Assembly: GCF_028736155.1 (NCBI RefSeq)
Contig: NZ_CP117879.1
Location: 3,038,001 to 3,102,000 of the forward strand
DNA from: Flavobacterium sp. KACC 22763
GTDB lineage: Bacteria > Bacteroidota > Bacteroidia > Flavobacteriales > Flavobacteriaceae
Length of the DNA stretch: 64,000 bases
Direction of reading: 5' to 3'
Under the pieces are notes generated by a model. The model was not told where the DNA came from. It was given only the letters and a program-made list of their open reading frames with translations, and searched no databases. Positions 51,151 through 61,279 of this stretch are shown here, piece by piece. Each line of letters starts with the position of its first letter. Within the stretch, counting starts at the first letter, position 1. Position numbers and translations under genes: made by a program.

Positions 51151-53505
51151 ATGAGTCCTTCAAGAATTTTATTTATAATTTTCATTTTGTGCTGTTTTGG
51201 CAATCAAATCAGTGCACAGAATATTTCTGTAAATTCTACTGCAACCCCAACTGATTTAATTCAGAATGTTTTAATTAATAGTTCTTGCATTGATACTGAA
51301 AGTGTCAATGCATCAGGAAATCCAACGCCAAACCAGCAGAGTTACGGCTCTTTTACAGCAGGTGCAAATTTTCCATTTTCTAGCGGAATAATTTTAAGCA
51401 CCTCACCAAGTAAAAAAGCAGAAGGTCCTTATAACCAGCAAGACTCAAAAGGTACACAAGTGCCGGGCTGGAATGGTGACCCTGACCTTAATCAAGCTTT
51501 AGGAATTAGCAACAGTACACAAGCAACATTTTTAGAATTTGATTTTGTGGCCCTAACCAATTCAATAAGCTTCAATTATATTTTTGCTTCAAATGAATAT
51601 CAAAATAATTTTCCCTGTATTTATTCAGACGGATTTGCGTTCTTGATTAAAGAAGCAGGAGGCAGTGAAAATTATAAAAATCTCGCGGTTTTACCCAATT
51701 CTACAACCGCGGTTTCTGCTACAACAGTTCACCCTAAAATTAATACGATAAATGGCAGTGGCGGAGAACCATTGATAGGATGCGAAGCTGTAAACGAGAA
51801 CTACTTTAATGGCTATAATACAGCTACAAGTCCTATTAATTATGCTGGTCAAACTACAGTAATGAATGCTTTTACAGATGTCATTCCAGGTAAAAAATAC
51901 CATTTAAAATTGGTTGTTGCCGATGATGCCACAAGACAATACAACTCGGCAGTTTTTATTGAGGCAGGCAGTTTTGTAACAAAAATAAATTTTGGTGACG
52001 ATAGAACAGTAGCTAACAATAATCCAATTTGTTTTGGCGAAAATTATGTATTAGATACCAATTTAAACTCTGCAATATATACTTTCAAATGGTTCAAAAA
52101 AGATGCTTCCAATAATTACGTTCAAATTCCAGGAGCAACATCTTCCTCCTATGCTGTACAAGCAACTGGAACGTACAAAGTTGAAGCAAATTTGGCTACT
52201 ACAACATGTATTTCTGTTGGAGAAATTACAGTTGAGTTTACACCTCAAATTCAATCAACCAATACTTCTTTGCTACAATGTGATGATGATGCTGATGGTA
52301 TTACTATTTTTGATTTGACTAAAGTTGCTAATATTGTAAAAAACAATAACTCGCAAATTATCAATCAAGGATATTACGAGACTCTGGCCGATGCACAGGC
52401 AAAAACAAATCCAATTTTAAATCCGCAACGTTATACCAATAAAACGCCAAATCAAATCATTTTTGCAAGGATTGAAAATACGTTTGGTTGCAGTGCGATA
52501 GCTCAAATTACACTTAATGTTTCCAGCACTGTAATTCCAGATCAATCTCCAATAGCGAAATGTGACGAAGACGAAACTCAAGACGGATTATATCAATTTA
52601 ATCTAGAACAAGAGGTAACTCCTCAAATTTTAACAAGTTTGCCTCCTGGATTAGTAGTCAATTATTTTTTGACAGCTTCTGATGCAGTTACAGAAACAAA
52701 TCAGCTGCCGAATATTTTCAAAAATACTACGCCAAACAGCCAGACTATTTATGCTCGTGCAGTAAATGGTTCCGATTGTTATGATATCACTCCTATAGAA
52801 TTAATTGTCCACACCTTCGACCCTCCAAATTTTGAAGATGAGACGCAATATCTTTGCAAAGGAGATCAAATAACATTATCTGTTGCTACAGGTTTTAGCA
52901 GTTACTCATGGTCAAATAATGGCAGCACAACAAATTCAATTCCTGTTAGTAGTGCTGGCGATTACTCCGTAACTGTAACAGATGCAAATGGGTGTCCAAA
53001 AACTAAAAAATTCAAAGTAATTTTATCTGAACCAGCTACAATTACAGGAGCAGATGTAAAAGATTTCTCTGGAATAGACAATTCTGTAAAAATTCTCTAT
53101 ACTGGTGTTGGAAATTATGAATTTTCTTTGGATGGAACTGTTTTTCAAGACGATCCAACTTTCACACAAATAAGTCCGGGAGTTTACAATGCGATTGCTA
53201 GAGACAAAAATGGTTGTGGTCCTTCTAATGTGTTTCAAATATATGTTTTAGATTATCCACGTTTCTTTACTCCAAATGGAGATGGCTACAATGATTTATG
53301 GGTAATTAAAAACATTGACCAAATGCCAGATTATACTATCTCTATTTTTGATCGCTACGGAAAATTATTAAAGCAAATGAACCAAAATGGATCAGGCTGG
53401 AACGGAATTTTCAACGGAAGAGAAATGCCTTCAGACGATTATTGGTTTACTCTTTTATTTGTTGACGGAAAAAATGTGAAAGGACATTTTAGTTTGAAAA
53501 GATAA
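51151..53505 (+). CDS. Surface protein with choice-of-anchor L domain and type B T9SS signal
   Basis: A 784-residue exported protein. Signal peptide about 1-23 (ending ISAQ). Residues about 30-270 look like the choice-of-anchor L domain (FPFSSGIILSTS, ASNEYQNNFPCIYSDGFAFL). The middle contains Ig-like and PKD-like segments with repeated cysteine-bearing strands. The last 85 residues are the gliding-motility-type CHU_C sorting domain with YPRFFTPNGDGYNDLWVI and WNGIFNGREMPSDDYWF, the type B signal for the type IX secretion system. It should be secreted and anchored on the cell surface. Size and composition suggest an adhesin-like role. Confidence 0.9.
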   Translation: MSPSRILFIIFILCCFGNQISAQNISVNSTATPTDLIQNVLINSSCIDTESVNASGNPTPNQQSYGSFTAGANFPFSSGIILSTSPSKKAEGPYNQQDSKGTQVPGWNGDPDLNQALGISNSTQATFLEFDFVALTNSISFNYIFASNEYQNNFPCIYSDGFAFLIKEAGGSENYKNLAVLPNSTTAVSATTVHPKINTINGSGGEPLIGCEAVNENYFNGYNTATSPINYAGQTTVMNAFTDVIPGKKYHLKLVVADDATRQYNSAVFIEAGSFVTKINFGDDRTVANNNPICFGENYVLDTNLNSAIYTFKWFKKDASNNYVQIPGATSSSYAVQATGTYKVEANLATTTCISVGEITVEFTPQIQSTNTSLLQCDDDADGITIFDLTKVANIVKNNNSQIINQGYYETLADAQAKTNPILNPQRYTNKTPNQIIFARIENTFGCSAIAQITLNVSSTVIPDQSPIAKCDEDETQDGLYQFNLEQEVTPQILTSLPPGLVVNYFLTASDAVTETNQLPNIFKNTTPNSQTIYARAVNGSDCYDITPIELIVHTFDPPNFEDETQYLCKGDQITLSVATGFSSYSWSNNGSTTNSIPVSSAGDYSVTVTDANGCPKTKKFKVILSEPATITGADVKDFSGIDNSVKILYTGVGNYEFSLDGTVFQDDPTFTQISPGVYNAIARDKNGCGPSNVFQIYVLDYPRFFTPNGDGYNDLWVIKNIDQMPDYTISIFDRYGKLLKQMNQNGSGWNGIFNGREMPSDDYWFTLLFVDGKNVKGHFSLKR

Positions 53506-53511
53506 TGTTTT

Positions 53512-53647
53512 AAAATCCAAATTCTGAAATTCCAAATTCCAATACTTAGTCAGAAATCTAAACTCACATTCCAATTGCAAAAAGCAATTTCAATTAATCA
53601 TAAAAAAGAATCCCAAACTCCATGAAATTGGAATTTGGGATTTTTTA
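53512..53647. terminator. Repeat-rich terminator between the T9SS gene and typA
   Basis: CCAAATTCCAA-type repeats (53515-53570) precede a hairpin with stem AATCCCAAA/TTTGGGATT (53609-53617 and 53634-53642) and a T-run. A similar repeat and hairpin lie at 57757-57895. Confidence 0.85.
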
Positions 53648-53665
53648 TATTGAAAGTTAAACTAA

Positions 53666-55462
53666 TTAGATTTTGTATCTTTTTCTATCAGTTTCACTTA
53701 AGTAAATCTTTCTTAAACGTAAAGATTTTGGAGTTACTTCAACGTACTCATCTTTTTGGATATACTCTAAAGCTTCCTCTAAAGAGAATTTGATAGCTGG
53801 AATAATTCTAGCTTTATCATCAGCTCCAGAAGAACGTACGTTAGAAAGTTTTTTCGTTTTAGTAACGTTAACTGTCATATCGTCGCTACGAGTATTTTCT
53901 CCAATTACCTGACCTTCATAGATATCCTCGTTAGGATCAACGAAGAATTTACCACGATCTTGTAATTTATCGATAGAGTAAGGAATAGCTTTTCCGTTTT
54001 CCATAGAGATTAATGAACCGTTGTTACGTCCAGGAATTTCTCCTTTGTATGGTTCGTATCCGATGAAACGGTGTGCCATAATAGCCTCACCAGCAGTAGC
54101 AGTAAGCAATTGATTTCTTAAACCAATGATTCCACGAGATGGAATGTTGAATTTAATAATCATACGCTCACCTTTACCTTCCATAGAAAGCATTTCCCCT
54201 TTACGGATAGTTACAAACTCAACCGCTCTACCTGAAAGGTTTTCTGGCAAGTCGATCGTTAATTCTTCAATTGGCTCACATTTAACACCATCAACTTCTT
54301 TGATGATAACTTGTGGCTGACCAATTTGAAGCTCATACCCTTCTCTTCTCATTGTTTCAATAAGAACAGATAAGTGAAGTACACCACGACCAAAAACCAT
54401 GAATTTATCAGCAGAATCAGTTTCTCCAACTTTCATCGCTAAGTTTTTCTCAAGCTCTTTTGTTAATCTTTCGCGGATATGACGAGAAGTAACAAATTTA
54501 CCTTCTTTACCAAAAAAAGGAGAATCGTTAATTGTAAACAACATACTCATTGTTGGCTCGTCGATAGCAATAGTTTGTAAAGCTTCTGGATTTTCAAAAT
54601 CTGCAATAGTATCACCAATTTCAAAACCTTCAATACCTACAACAGCACAAATATCTCCAGCAACAACCTCTTCTACTTTTCTACGACCTAAACCTTCAAA
54701 AGTGTGTAATTCTTTAATTCTAGATTTGATGATTTTACCATCTCTTTTTACTAAAGAAATTGGCATTCCTTCTTTTAAAGTACCTCTTTCAAGACGTCCG
54801 ATAGCGATACGACCTGTAAATGAAGAGAAATCTAAAGAAGTAATCAACATTTGTGGAGTACCTTCAGAAACTTTAGGAGCTGGAACATTAGCAATAACCA
54901 TGTCTAATAATGGCTCAATGTTTTCTGTTTGATTTTTCCAATCATCAGACATCCAGTTGTTTTTAGCAGAACCGTAAACAGCTGGGAAATCTAACTGCTC
55001 TTCAGTAGCTCCTAATTCGAACATTAGGTCAAAAACTTTTTCGTGAACTTCTTCAGGAGTACAGTTTTCTTTATCTACTTTGTTGATAACCACACAAGGC
55101 TTCAATCCTAAATCGATCGCTTTTTGCAAAACGAAACGAGTTTGAGGCATTGGTCCTTCAAAAGCATCAACTAGCAAACATACACCATCGGCCATGTTCA
55201 ATACACGTTCTACTTCACCTCCAAAATCGGCGTGGCCAGGAGTGTCGATAATATTGATTTTTGTTCCTTTATATTGAACAGATACGTTTTTAGAAGTAAT
55301 TGTAATACCTCTCTCGCGCTCTAAATCATTATTATCTAAGATTAAATCACCTGTGTTTTCGTTCTCACGAAATAACTGACAGTGATACATAATTTTATCA
55401 ACCAAAGTTGTTTTACCGTGATCGACGTGGGCAATAATTGCAATGTTTCTAATAGATTCCAT
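53666..55462 (-). CDS. typA: Translational GTPase TypA/BipA
   Basis: A 598-residue ribosome-associated GTPase. The GTP-binding motifs are intact: AHVDHGKTT (11-19), the DxxG in [12 protein letters not shown], and NKVD. The middle has the EF-Tu-like domain II and the C-terminal TypA-specific part with [19 protein letters not shown]. Members help ribosome assembly at low temperature and under stress. Minus-strand single gene with a TACCTTTG -7 box (55489-55482). Confidence 0.97.
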   Translation of the reverse strand: MESIRNIAIIAHVDHGKTTLVDKIMYHCQLFRENENTGDLILDNNDLERERGITITSKNVSVQYKGTKINIIDTPGHADFGGEVERVLNMADGVCLLVDAFEGPMPQTRFVLQKAIDLGLKPCVVINKVDKENCTPEEVHEKVFDLMFELGATEEQLDFPAVYGSAKNNWMSDDWKNQTENIEPLLDMVIANVPAPKVSEGTPQMLITSLDFSSFTGRIAIGRLERGTLKEGMPISLVKRDGKIIKSRIKELHTFEGLGRRKVEEVVAGDICAVVGIEGFEIGDTIADFENPEALQTIAIDEPTMSMLFTINDSPFFGKEGKFVTSRHIRERLTKELEKNLAMKVGETDSADKFMVFGRGVLHLSVLIETMRREGYELQIGQPQVIIKEVDGVKCEPIEELTIDLPENLSGRAVEFVTIRKGEMLSMEGKGERMIIKFNIPSRGIIGLRNQLLTATAGEAIMAHRFIGYEPYKGEIPGRNNGSLISMENGKAIPYSIDKLQDRGKFFVDPNEDIYEGQVIGENTRSDDMTVNVTKTKKLSNVRSSGADDKARIIPAIKFSLEEALEYIQKDEYVEVTPKSLRLRKIYLSETDRKRYKI

Positions 55463-55481
55463 CTGTGATTTTTAATGGGCG

Positions 55482-55489
55482 CAAAGGTA
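55482..55489 (-). promoter_or_regulatory. -7 box of typA
   Basis: TACCTTTG on the minus strand, 19 bp before the start codon. Confidence 0.65.
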
Positions 55490-55617
55490 CACTTTATTTT
55501 TTAAAAAAAAATGTTTCTGCCATAGTTTGCGTATATACAATCAATTAGTTAATATAAATCATAAAAATATCGTTTTCAAAATGACATTAAGATACGTTCT
55601 GTTATAGTTAAATTAAC

Positions 55618-55625
55618 TATATTTG
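55618..55625 (+). promoter_or_regulatory. -7 box directly upstream of the PAS kinase
   Basis: TATATTTG fits TAnnTTTG and ends 5 bp before the ATG at 55631, the same spacing as at 51138-51151. It again predicts a leaderless mRNA. Confidence 0.55.
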
Positions 55626-55627
55626 AG

Positions 55628-57340
55628 GTGATGAAAAGTAAAACTCTCCAAATTACTCTTATTTATACCATCATCTCGATAATTATGGCGGTCTTATGTC
55701 ATAAATTACTCATAACCTACTTTTCTTCTTCAGAATACTTATACTTCTCTTTAATAAAAGACGTAATATTTATTCTAATTACAGTATTGGTTTTCAGTCT
55801 TATTCTTTCAAAAAACGAAAAACGAAACATAACCATTTTTGAAAAATTAAACAAAACCAACGAAGAAATAAAAGAATCTAATGAGAAATATGACATTGTA
55901 GCGAAAGCGACTAGCGATACGATTTGGGATTGGAAAATTCAAGAGGACAGTATTAATTGGAACAAAGGAATTGAAGGTGTCTTTGGTTACGATCCAGCAG
56001 AAGTGGGCAAAACTTCTAAATGGTGGTTTGACAAAATTCACCCAGAAGACAGCATCCGAATGTCAATAAAGCTATATTCTTTTATAGAACAAAAAACAGA
56101 AAAATGGCAGGATCAATACCGTTTTAGATGCGCAGATGGATCATATAAATATGTTTTGGATCGAGGTTTTTTACTGAAAGATGAAAATGGCAGAGCCATT
56201 AGAATGATTGGAGCTATTCAGGATATTACGAAGCAAAAAGAAGAAGAGCAGCGATTAAAACTTTTGGAAACTGTAATTACGCAATCTAAAGATTCTATTT
56301 TAATTACCGAGGCCAATTCTTCTGAAAGAAAAATACCAAAAATAGTTTACGTGAATCCTGCATTTTCTCAAATGTCAGGTTATCAGTCCAATGAAATTAT
56401 TGGAAAATCGCCAAACATTTTTAAAGGGCCGAAATCAGATTCTGACGAATTAAAGAAACTTTTAAGAGCCATAAAAAATGAAGAAGAATGCCTAATTGAA
56501 ACCATTACTTACACCAAAAGTAAAGAAGAATACTGGGTTCGTTTTTCTATGATTCCTATCTTTAATAATGAAGGCATCATTTCTCACTGGATTTCAATAC
56601 AGAGGGATATTACAGACGAGAAAAAACTGGAAACAGAAAAAGAACATCTTATTCGAGAATTAACCCAAAACAATAAAGATTTAAAACAATTCTCTTATAT
56701 CACGTCACACAATCTTAGAGCACCACTTTCTAATTTGATTGGACTTTTAAATTTAATAGAAGACATACCTATAGAAAATGAAGAGCTTGAAGAAATATTA
56801 GCAGGCTTTACAAAATCAACACATTTGCTAAATGAAACCATCAATGATTTAGTAAAAGTTATTATCATTAAAGACAATCCTTCTATGCAAAAAGAAGAAG
56901 TATCTTTAAAAGAAGTTTTTGAAAACGTATTTAGCCAATTATCTTTTCAAATCGAGTTACACAAACCAATAATTAAACTTAAATTTGACAAAGTACCTGA
57001 GCTTATTACAAATAAGGCCTATATTGAAAGTATCTTATTAAATCTCTTAACCAACTCTATAAAATACAAATCAGAAAACAGAAAACTAAAAATATCTATA
57101 ATAGCAGAACAAATAGAGCAAAGAACAATCTTAACCTTTAAAGATAACGGAATCGGAATTGACCTTGAACGAAATCGCGACAAAGTATTTGGCCTTTATC
57201 AAAGATTTCATAATTACCCTGACAGCAAAGGCTTAGGATTATATCTTGTAAAATCGCAAGTAGAAACAATGGGAGGCACAATCTCTATTGATAGTGAAGT
57301 TAATAAAGGAACTACATTTACGATAACATTTAAAAATTAA
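55628..57340 (+). CDS. PAS-domain sensor histidine kinase
   Basis: A 570-residue membrane kinase. Two N-terminal spans (about 8-28 and 38-60) are followed by two PAS domains (about 85-200 and 205-335; the first with a DITKQKEEEQ linker of PAC type, the second with DITDEKKLE). The HisKA phospho-acceptor His361 lies in YITSHNLRAPLSNLIG. The ATPase domain shows NLLTNSIKYKSE, NGIGIDLERN and SKGLGLYLVKSQVE. It is followed 5 bp later by a single-domain receiver, evidently its partner. Start could be GTG at 55628 or ATG at 55631. Confidence 0.93.
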   Translation: MMKSKTLQITLIYTIISIIMAVLCHKLLITYFSSSEYLYFSLIKDVIFILITVLVFSLILSKNEKRNITIFEKLNKTNEEIKESNEKYDIVAKATSDTIWDWKIQEDSINWNKGIEGVFGYDPAEVGKTSKWWFDKIHPEDSIRMSIKLYSFIEQKTEKWQDQYRFRCADGSYKYVLDRGFLLKDENGRAIRMIGAIQDITKQKEEEQRLKLLETVITQSKDSILITEANSSERKIPKIVYVNPAFSQMSGYQSNEIIGKSPNIFKGPKSDSDELKKLLRAIKNEEECLIETITYTKSKEEYWVRFSMIPIFNNEGIISHWISIQRDITDEKKLETEKEHLIRELTQNNKDLKQFSYITSHNLRAPLSNLIGLLNLIEDIPIENEELEEILAGFTKSTHLLNETINDLVKVIIIKDNPSMQKEEVSLKEVFENVFSQLSFQIELHKPIIKLKFDKVPELITNKAYIESILLNLLTNSIKYKSENRKLKISIIAEQIEQRTILTFKDNGIGIDLERNRDKVFGLYQRFHNYPDSKGLGLYLVKSQVETMGGTISIDSEVNKGTTFTITFKN

Positions 57341-57345
57341 TTACT

Positions 57346-57753
57346 ATGCTTGAGCAGATTTTATGCATTGATGATGACCCAATAACATTAATGCTATGCA
57401 AAAAGGTAATTTCAAAATCTTCATTTTCACATGAAGTTGTTACAGCTCAAAATGGCGAAGAAGCCCTTCATCATTTCAATGTCTTAAAATACGCAAAGGA
57501 CAAAACAAAAAAAAGGCCTGAGTTAATTTTTTTAGATTTAAATATGCCTATTATGGGAGGATGGGAATTTCTAGACCATTTCACCTCTTCGGATTACAAA
57601 GAGTTTAATACTGTTCCAGTAATCGTCTTATCTTCTACTATTGACCCCGAAGATCTTGCCAAAGCAAAAAAATATCCAATTATAATAGATTTTCTTTCCA
57701 AACCAATTACACAGCCAATGCTAGAATACCTTAAAAAGAAAATTGATTTATAA
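57346..57753 (+). CDS. CheY-like response regulator
   Basis: A 135-residue single receiver domain. The acidic pocket IDDDPI, phospho-acceptor Asp64 in IFLDLNMPIMGG, conserved Ser/Thr in VLSSTIDPED and Lys in FLSKPITQ are present. No DNA-binding output, so it must act by protein contact or phosphorelay. It is 5 bp after the PAS kinase gene. Confidence 0.95.
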   Translation: MLEQILCIDDDPITLMLCKKVISKSSFSHEVVTAQNGEEALHHFNVLKYAKDKTKKRPELIFLDLNMPIMGGWEFLDHFTSSDYKEFNTVPVIVLSSTIDPEDLAKAKKYPIIIDFLSKPITQPMLEYLKKKIDL

Positions 57754-57756
57754 AAT

Positions 57757-57895
57757 TTAAAATCCCAATATTTTAAATTCCAAATCCCAAAACCCCACAA
57801 TACACAAAATCAATCAAGGTTTAAATTTTTAAATCTCTCAAATAACAAAATTCCAAATTCCAATCTATTTATAAAATTGGAATTTGGATTTTTTT
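57757..57895. repeat. CCAAATTCCAA repeat cluster with terminator
   Basis: Multiple copies of TTCCAAAT/ATTCCAA lie here. The last pair CCAAATTCCAAT (57853-57864) and ATTGGAATTTGG (57876-57887) forms a hairpin followed by a long T-run, so it also terminates the kinase operon. The same family is at 53512-53647. Confidence 0.8.
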
Positions 57896-57928
57896 TGTTG
57901 GAATTTTATTTTAGATTTAAAACAAAAA

Positions 57929-57956
57929 AAAGTCCTCTTTTGGAGGACTTTTATAT
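57929..57956 (-). terminator. rpsT terminator
   Basis: Minus-strand hairpin AAGTCCTC/GAGGACTT (57930-57937 and 57943-57950) flanked by A and T runs, 25 bp after the rpsT stop. Confidence 0.85.
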
Positions 57957-57975
57957 TTTTAATAAATTGTTTTAA

Positions 57976-58227
57976 TTACAATTTAGCAACATGTTTAGTT
58001 AATTTAGACTTCAAGTTAGAAGCTTTATTATCATGAATGATGTTCTTTTTAGCTAATTTATCAATCATAGAGATTACAGTTGATAATTTTGCAGTAGCAT
58101 CAGCTTTATCAGTAGCTAATCTTAACGCTTTAATAGCATTACGAGTAGTTTTATGCTGATATCTGTTAAGAACTCTTCTTTTTTCGTTACTTCTGATTCT
58201 TTTTAATGCTGACTTATGATTTGCCAT
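57976..58227 (-). CDS. rpsT: 30S ribosomal protein S20
   Basis: An 83-residue, very basic helical protein. It opens [18 protein letters not shown] and contains [19 protein letters not shown], typical of bacterial S20 (bS20), which binds the 5' domain of 16S rRNA early in subunit assembly. Length is slightly shorter than the E. coli protein. Gene and tRNA cluster lie on the same strand. Confidence 0.96.
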   Translation of the reverse strand: MANHKSALKRIRSNEKRRVLNRYQHKTTRNAIKALRLATDKADATAKLSTVISMIDKLAKKNIIHDNKASNLKSKLTKHVAKL

Positions 58228-58381
58228 TTTCTTTTAATTTTAGATGTAATAATTATTATAAATACTAGTTAAAAAAGAAAAACCTCCCACAACTGTAAAA
58301 CAATCACTTTGGTTTTAACTAATAAAACAAAAACCGAGACACCAATCTTTGTTTTACAAAACTTATTTACAACTAATTTTG

Positions 58382-58453
58382 TAGTCCGTAGGGGAATCGA
58401 ACCCCTGTTACCAGGATGAAAACCTGGCGTCCTAACCCCTAGACGAACGGACC
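58382..58453 (-). tRNA. tRNA-Glu (anticodon TTC)
   Basis: A cloverleaf can be folded on the minus strand: acceptor GGTCCGT/ACGGACT (with a G-U first pair), anticodon loop TTTTCAT in CAGG/CCTG stems, and T-loop GTTCGATTC. Reading TTC gives glutamate. No encoded CCA end, so CCA must be added, in line with the CCA-adding enzyme in this window. Confidence 0.95.
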
Positions 58454-58498
58454 AATATTCTCCTAAGTTGGAAACTTTTCAATATGTAATATAACTTG

Positions 58499-58570
58499 TA
58501 GTCCGTGGGGGAATCGAACCCCCCTTACCAGGATGAAAACCTGGCGTCCTAACCGATAGACGAACGGACC
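58499..58570 (-). tRNA. tRNA-Glu (anticodon TTC), second copy
   Basis: Same cloverleaf and anticodon as the neighbouring copy 45 bp away. They differ at several positions in the D-arm (CTATCGG versus CTAGGGG) and in the T-stem (GGGGG versus AGGGG). Tandem duplication with divergence. No encoded CCA. Confidence 0.95.
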
Positions 58571-58590
58571 GCGCTTCTGTATTGCGGATG

Positions 58591-58620
58591 CAAAGATACA
58601 TCTATTTTTTATTTGCGCAA
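58591..58620 (-). promoter_or_regulatory. tRNA-Glu promoter
   Basis: Minus-strand -7 box TATCTTTG (58598-58591) with a -33 TTG (58620-58618) at exactly 19 bp spacing, the Flavobacterium-type consensus. It reads into the two tRNA-Glu genes. Confidence 0.8.
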
Positions 58621-58648
58621 CACCTAATGCAAAAAAATGTATTTTTTT

Positions 58649-60127
58649 TTAATACGCCTTAGCAAAAAGCACTCTTTTAGAAGATGGTTTCCCAGTAAAT
58701 ACACAGGTTCCCGCCTCTTCAATAGCATCCAAAGGAATACAACGAATTGTCGCTTTTGTCAATTCTTTTATCTTCTCTTCTGTCTCAGCAGTCCCATCCC
58801 AATGAGCAGATAAAAAGCCTCCTTTTCCTTCTAAAACTTCTTTAAATTCCTCAAAACTATTTACTTCCGTAATATGGGTATTACGATAATCTAATGCTTT
58901 AGTAAATAAGTCCGTTTGAATCTGTTCTAAAAGATCATTTACATGTTCAACGATTTTTTCGCTAGCAACAACCTCTTTTGTCAAATTATCTCGTCTTGCC
59001 ACCTCAAAAGTTCCGTTCTCTAGATCTTTTGGACCAACCGCAATTCGAACAGGAACCCCTTTCAATTCCCATTCTGCAAATTTAAATCCTGGCTTTTGAG
59101 TTGTTCTGTCATCAAACTTAACCGTGATTTTCAATTTTCTCAATTTAGCTGTTAAATCTTTAACGGCTTCTCTAATTTGAACCAATTGTTCATCAGTCTT
59201 ATATATAGGTACAATAACTACTTGAATTGGAGCCAAATTTGGAGGCAATACCAATCCTTGATCATCAGAATGCGTCATGATTAACGCTCCCATTAAACGA
59301 GTAGATACTCCCCAAGAAGTTCCCCAAACGTGTTCTTGTTTCCCTTCTGCATTAGCAAACTTAACATCAAATGCTTTTGCAAAGTTCTGGCCCAAGAAAT
59401 GAGATGTACCAGCTTGCAACGCTTTTCCATCTTGCATTAACGCCTCGATGCAATATGTTTCATCAGCACCAGCAAAACGTTCTGTTTCGGTCTTAAAACC
59501 TTTAACAACTGGAATTGCCATAAAGTTCTCAGCAAAATCAGCATAAACATTCATCATTTTTTCAGACTCCTCAATAGCTTCTGCTTTTGTAGCGTGAGCA
59601 GTATGCCCTTCCTGCCATAAAAACTCAGCAGTTCTTAAGAACAAGCGCGTACGCATTTCCCATCGAACCACATTAGCCCATTGATTAATCAACAGAGGCA
59701 AATCTCTATAAGATTGCACCCATCCTTTATATGTAGACCAAATAATAGCCTCACTTGTTGGACGAACAATAAGTTCCTCCTCTAATCTTGCATTCGGATC
59801 AACCATTAATTTACCTGGTCTTTCCTCATCATTTTTTAATCTATAATGCGTTACAACCGCACATTCTTTTGCAAATCCTTCAGCATTTTTCTCTTCAGCC
59901 TCAAACATGCTTTTCGGCACAAACAAAGGGAAATACGCATTTTGATGTCCAGTTTCTTTAAACATACGATCTAACTCAGCTTGCATTTTTTCCCAAATAG
60001 CATATCCGTATGGCTTAATTACCATACATCCTCTAACTCCTGAATTTTCAGCTAGATCTGCCTTTACAACCAGTTCGTTATACCATTTCGAATAATCTTC
60101 TGATCTTGTAGTAAGGTTCTTACTCAT
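58649..60127 (-). CDS. proS: Prolyl-tRNA synthetase, archaeal/eukaryal type
   Basis: A 492-residue class IIa synthetase. Motif 2 lies in [23 protein letters not shown] (split) and motif 3 in [18 protein letters not shown]. It lacks the insertion editing domain of the E. coli type. A C-terminal domain ends in RVLFAKAY, as in archaeal/eukaryal-type ProS, which is standard in many Bacteroidota. Start at 60127 ([15 protein letters not shown]). Confidence 0.96.
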   Translation of the reverse strand: MSKNLTTRSEDYSKWYNELVVKADLAENSGVRGCMVIKPYGYAIWEKMQAELDRMFKETGHQNAYFPLFVPKSMFEAEEKNAEGFAKECAVVTHYRLKNDEERPGKLMVDPNARLEEELIVRPTSEAIIWSTYKGWVQSYRDLPLLINQWANVVRWEMRTRLFLRTAEFLWQEGHTAHATKAEAIEESEKMMNVYADFAENFMAIPVVKGFKTETERFAGADETYCIEALMQDGKALQAGTSHFLGQNFAKAFDVKFANAEGKQEHVWGTSWGVSTRLMGALIMTHSDDQGLVLPPNLAPIQVVIVPIYKTDEQLVQIREAVKDLTAKLRKLKITVKFDDRTTQKPGFKFAEWELKGVPVRIAVGPKDLENGTFEVARRDNLTKEVVASEKIVEHVNDLLEQIQTDLFTKALDYRNTHITEVNSFEEFKEVLEGKGGFLSAHWDGTAETEEKIKELTKATIRCIPLDAIEEAGTCVFTGKPSSKRVLFAKAY

Positions 60128-60191
60128 ATTATATTTTTTGGCACAAATTTTGTTTTAAACAATTTTAACTAAATAGTTTGACAAAACTAAC

Positions 60192-60199
60192 TAATTTTG
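60192..60199 (+). promoter_or_regulatory. -7 box of the Tyr/Gly-rich lipoprotein gene
   Basis: TAATTTTG fits TAnnTTTG, 30 bp before the start. It lies in the spacer shared with the divergent proS gene. Confidence 0.55.
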
Positions 60200-60229
60200 T
60201 AATGTGCAACAATAAAAAACACCACAGAT

Positions 60230-61237
60230 ATGAAAACTTACCTTTCACTCCGCCAAAACTCTAATCATTTTTACTTAATTGGATTATTGAGTTTATTGCT
60301 AGCATCGTGTGGTTCTTACCAAAATTCCTCTTATTACGATAATGATGGCGTTTATGGTGGCTCATCTGTAAAATATGCGCAAACTACTGGTACAAACAAC
60401 CAATACAAAGAATATTTCAGATCACTGCAAGATAACAATCAGTCAACTGAAATTTTTACTGATGTTGATAATTACACTAACTATTCAGATAGCACTCAAA
60501 CCGCTTCAACAGGTTATCCAGCTTGGGGAAGCAGCAGTTCTGATGTTTCTGTAAGCTTCTACACTACCCCAACATGGTCATTCGGATTTGGATGGGGCTA
60601 CCCTTATTACGGCTATGGCTATTACGGATGGGGCTACCCTTACTACGGATGGGGATATCCAGGATGGGGCTACCCAGGCTGGGGTTATCCAGGATGGGGA
60701 TATCCATATTATGGATATGGCTACAACTATTCTTACAACTATGGAAGAAGAGGATCTGCAGCTTATTACGGAGACAGAAACTATGCTTACAACAGAAATT
60801 ACAGCACCAATAGAGGATACACAACCAATAGAAACTACACCACTAATAGAGGATACACTACTAATAGGGGAGATTACACAACAAACAGAAATTATACCAC
60901 AAACAGATCTAACAGCTACACTGATTTTAGAAGAACTTCTACTTTAAACAGAGGAACCACTAGTCCTACATTTACAAATAGAGGAAATTACAACAACGGC
61001 TCTAATTACAACTATAGCAACAGAAGATCTTATAACAATAGCGGAAATACCACAACAAACAGAAGCTACACGCCTAACTACAACAATGGCTCTTCTAGAA
61101 GCTATACACCAAGCAACAGCAGCTCATCAAGAAGCTACTCTCCTAGCATGGGAGGCGGAGGCGGCTCTAGATCATACAGCGGCGGTGGCGGCGGTGGCGG
61201 AATGAGATCTGGTGGCGGTGGCGGAGGAAGAAGATAA
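60230..61237 (+). CDS. Tyr/Gly/Trp-repeat lipoprotein, function unknown
   Basis: A 335-residue lipoprotein (lipobox Cys27 in LLLASCGS). Residues about 115-180 consist of GWGYP and YYGYGY repeats. Residues about 185-260 are NRxYTTNRG-type repeats rich in Asn, Arg, Tyr and Thr. The tail is Ser/Gly-rich (GGGGGMRSGGGGGGRR). Low-complexity aromatic repeats of this kind occur in Bacteroidota outer-membrane or surface-associated lipoproteins. No function is recognised. It precedes the OmpP1 gene by 42 bp and may be co-transcribed. Confidence 0.85.
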   Translation: MKTYLSLRQNSNHFYLIGLLSLLLASCGSYQNSSYYDNDGVYGGSSVKYAQTTGTNNQYKEYFRSLQDNNQSTEIFTDVDNYTNYSDSTQTASTGYPAWGSSSSDVSVSFYTTPTWSFGFGWGYPYYGYGYYGWGYPYYGWGYPGWGYPGWGYPGWGYPYYGYGYNYSYNYGRRGSAAYYGDRNYAYNRNYSTNRGYTTNRNYTTNRGYTTNRGDYTTNRNYTTNRSNSYTDFRRTSTLNRGTTSPTFTNRGNYNNGSNYNYSNRRSYNNSGNTTTNRSYTPNYNNGSSRSYTPSNSSSSRSYSPSMGGGGGSRSYSGGGGGGGMRSGGGGGGRR

Positions 61238-61279
61238 CCTTTCCTCAGCACACTTAAATTCGAACTAAAACTTATCAAA

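Noticed and set aside
60564..60947. Additional genes in other frames within the Tyr/Gly-rich lipoprotein gene
   Set aside because: Repetitive coding DNA produces open frames in all registers. None has an initiation context, recognisable domain or composition expected of a protein.
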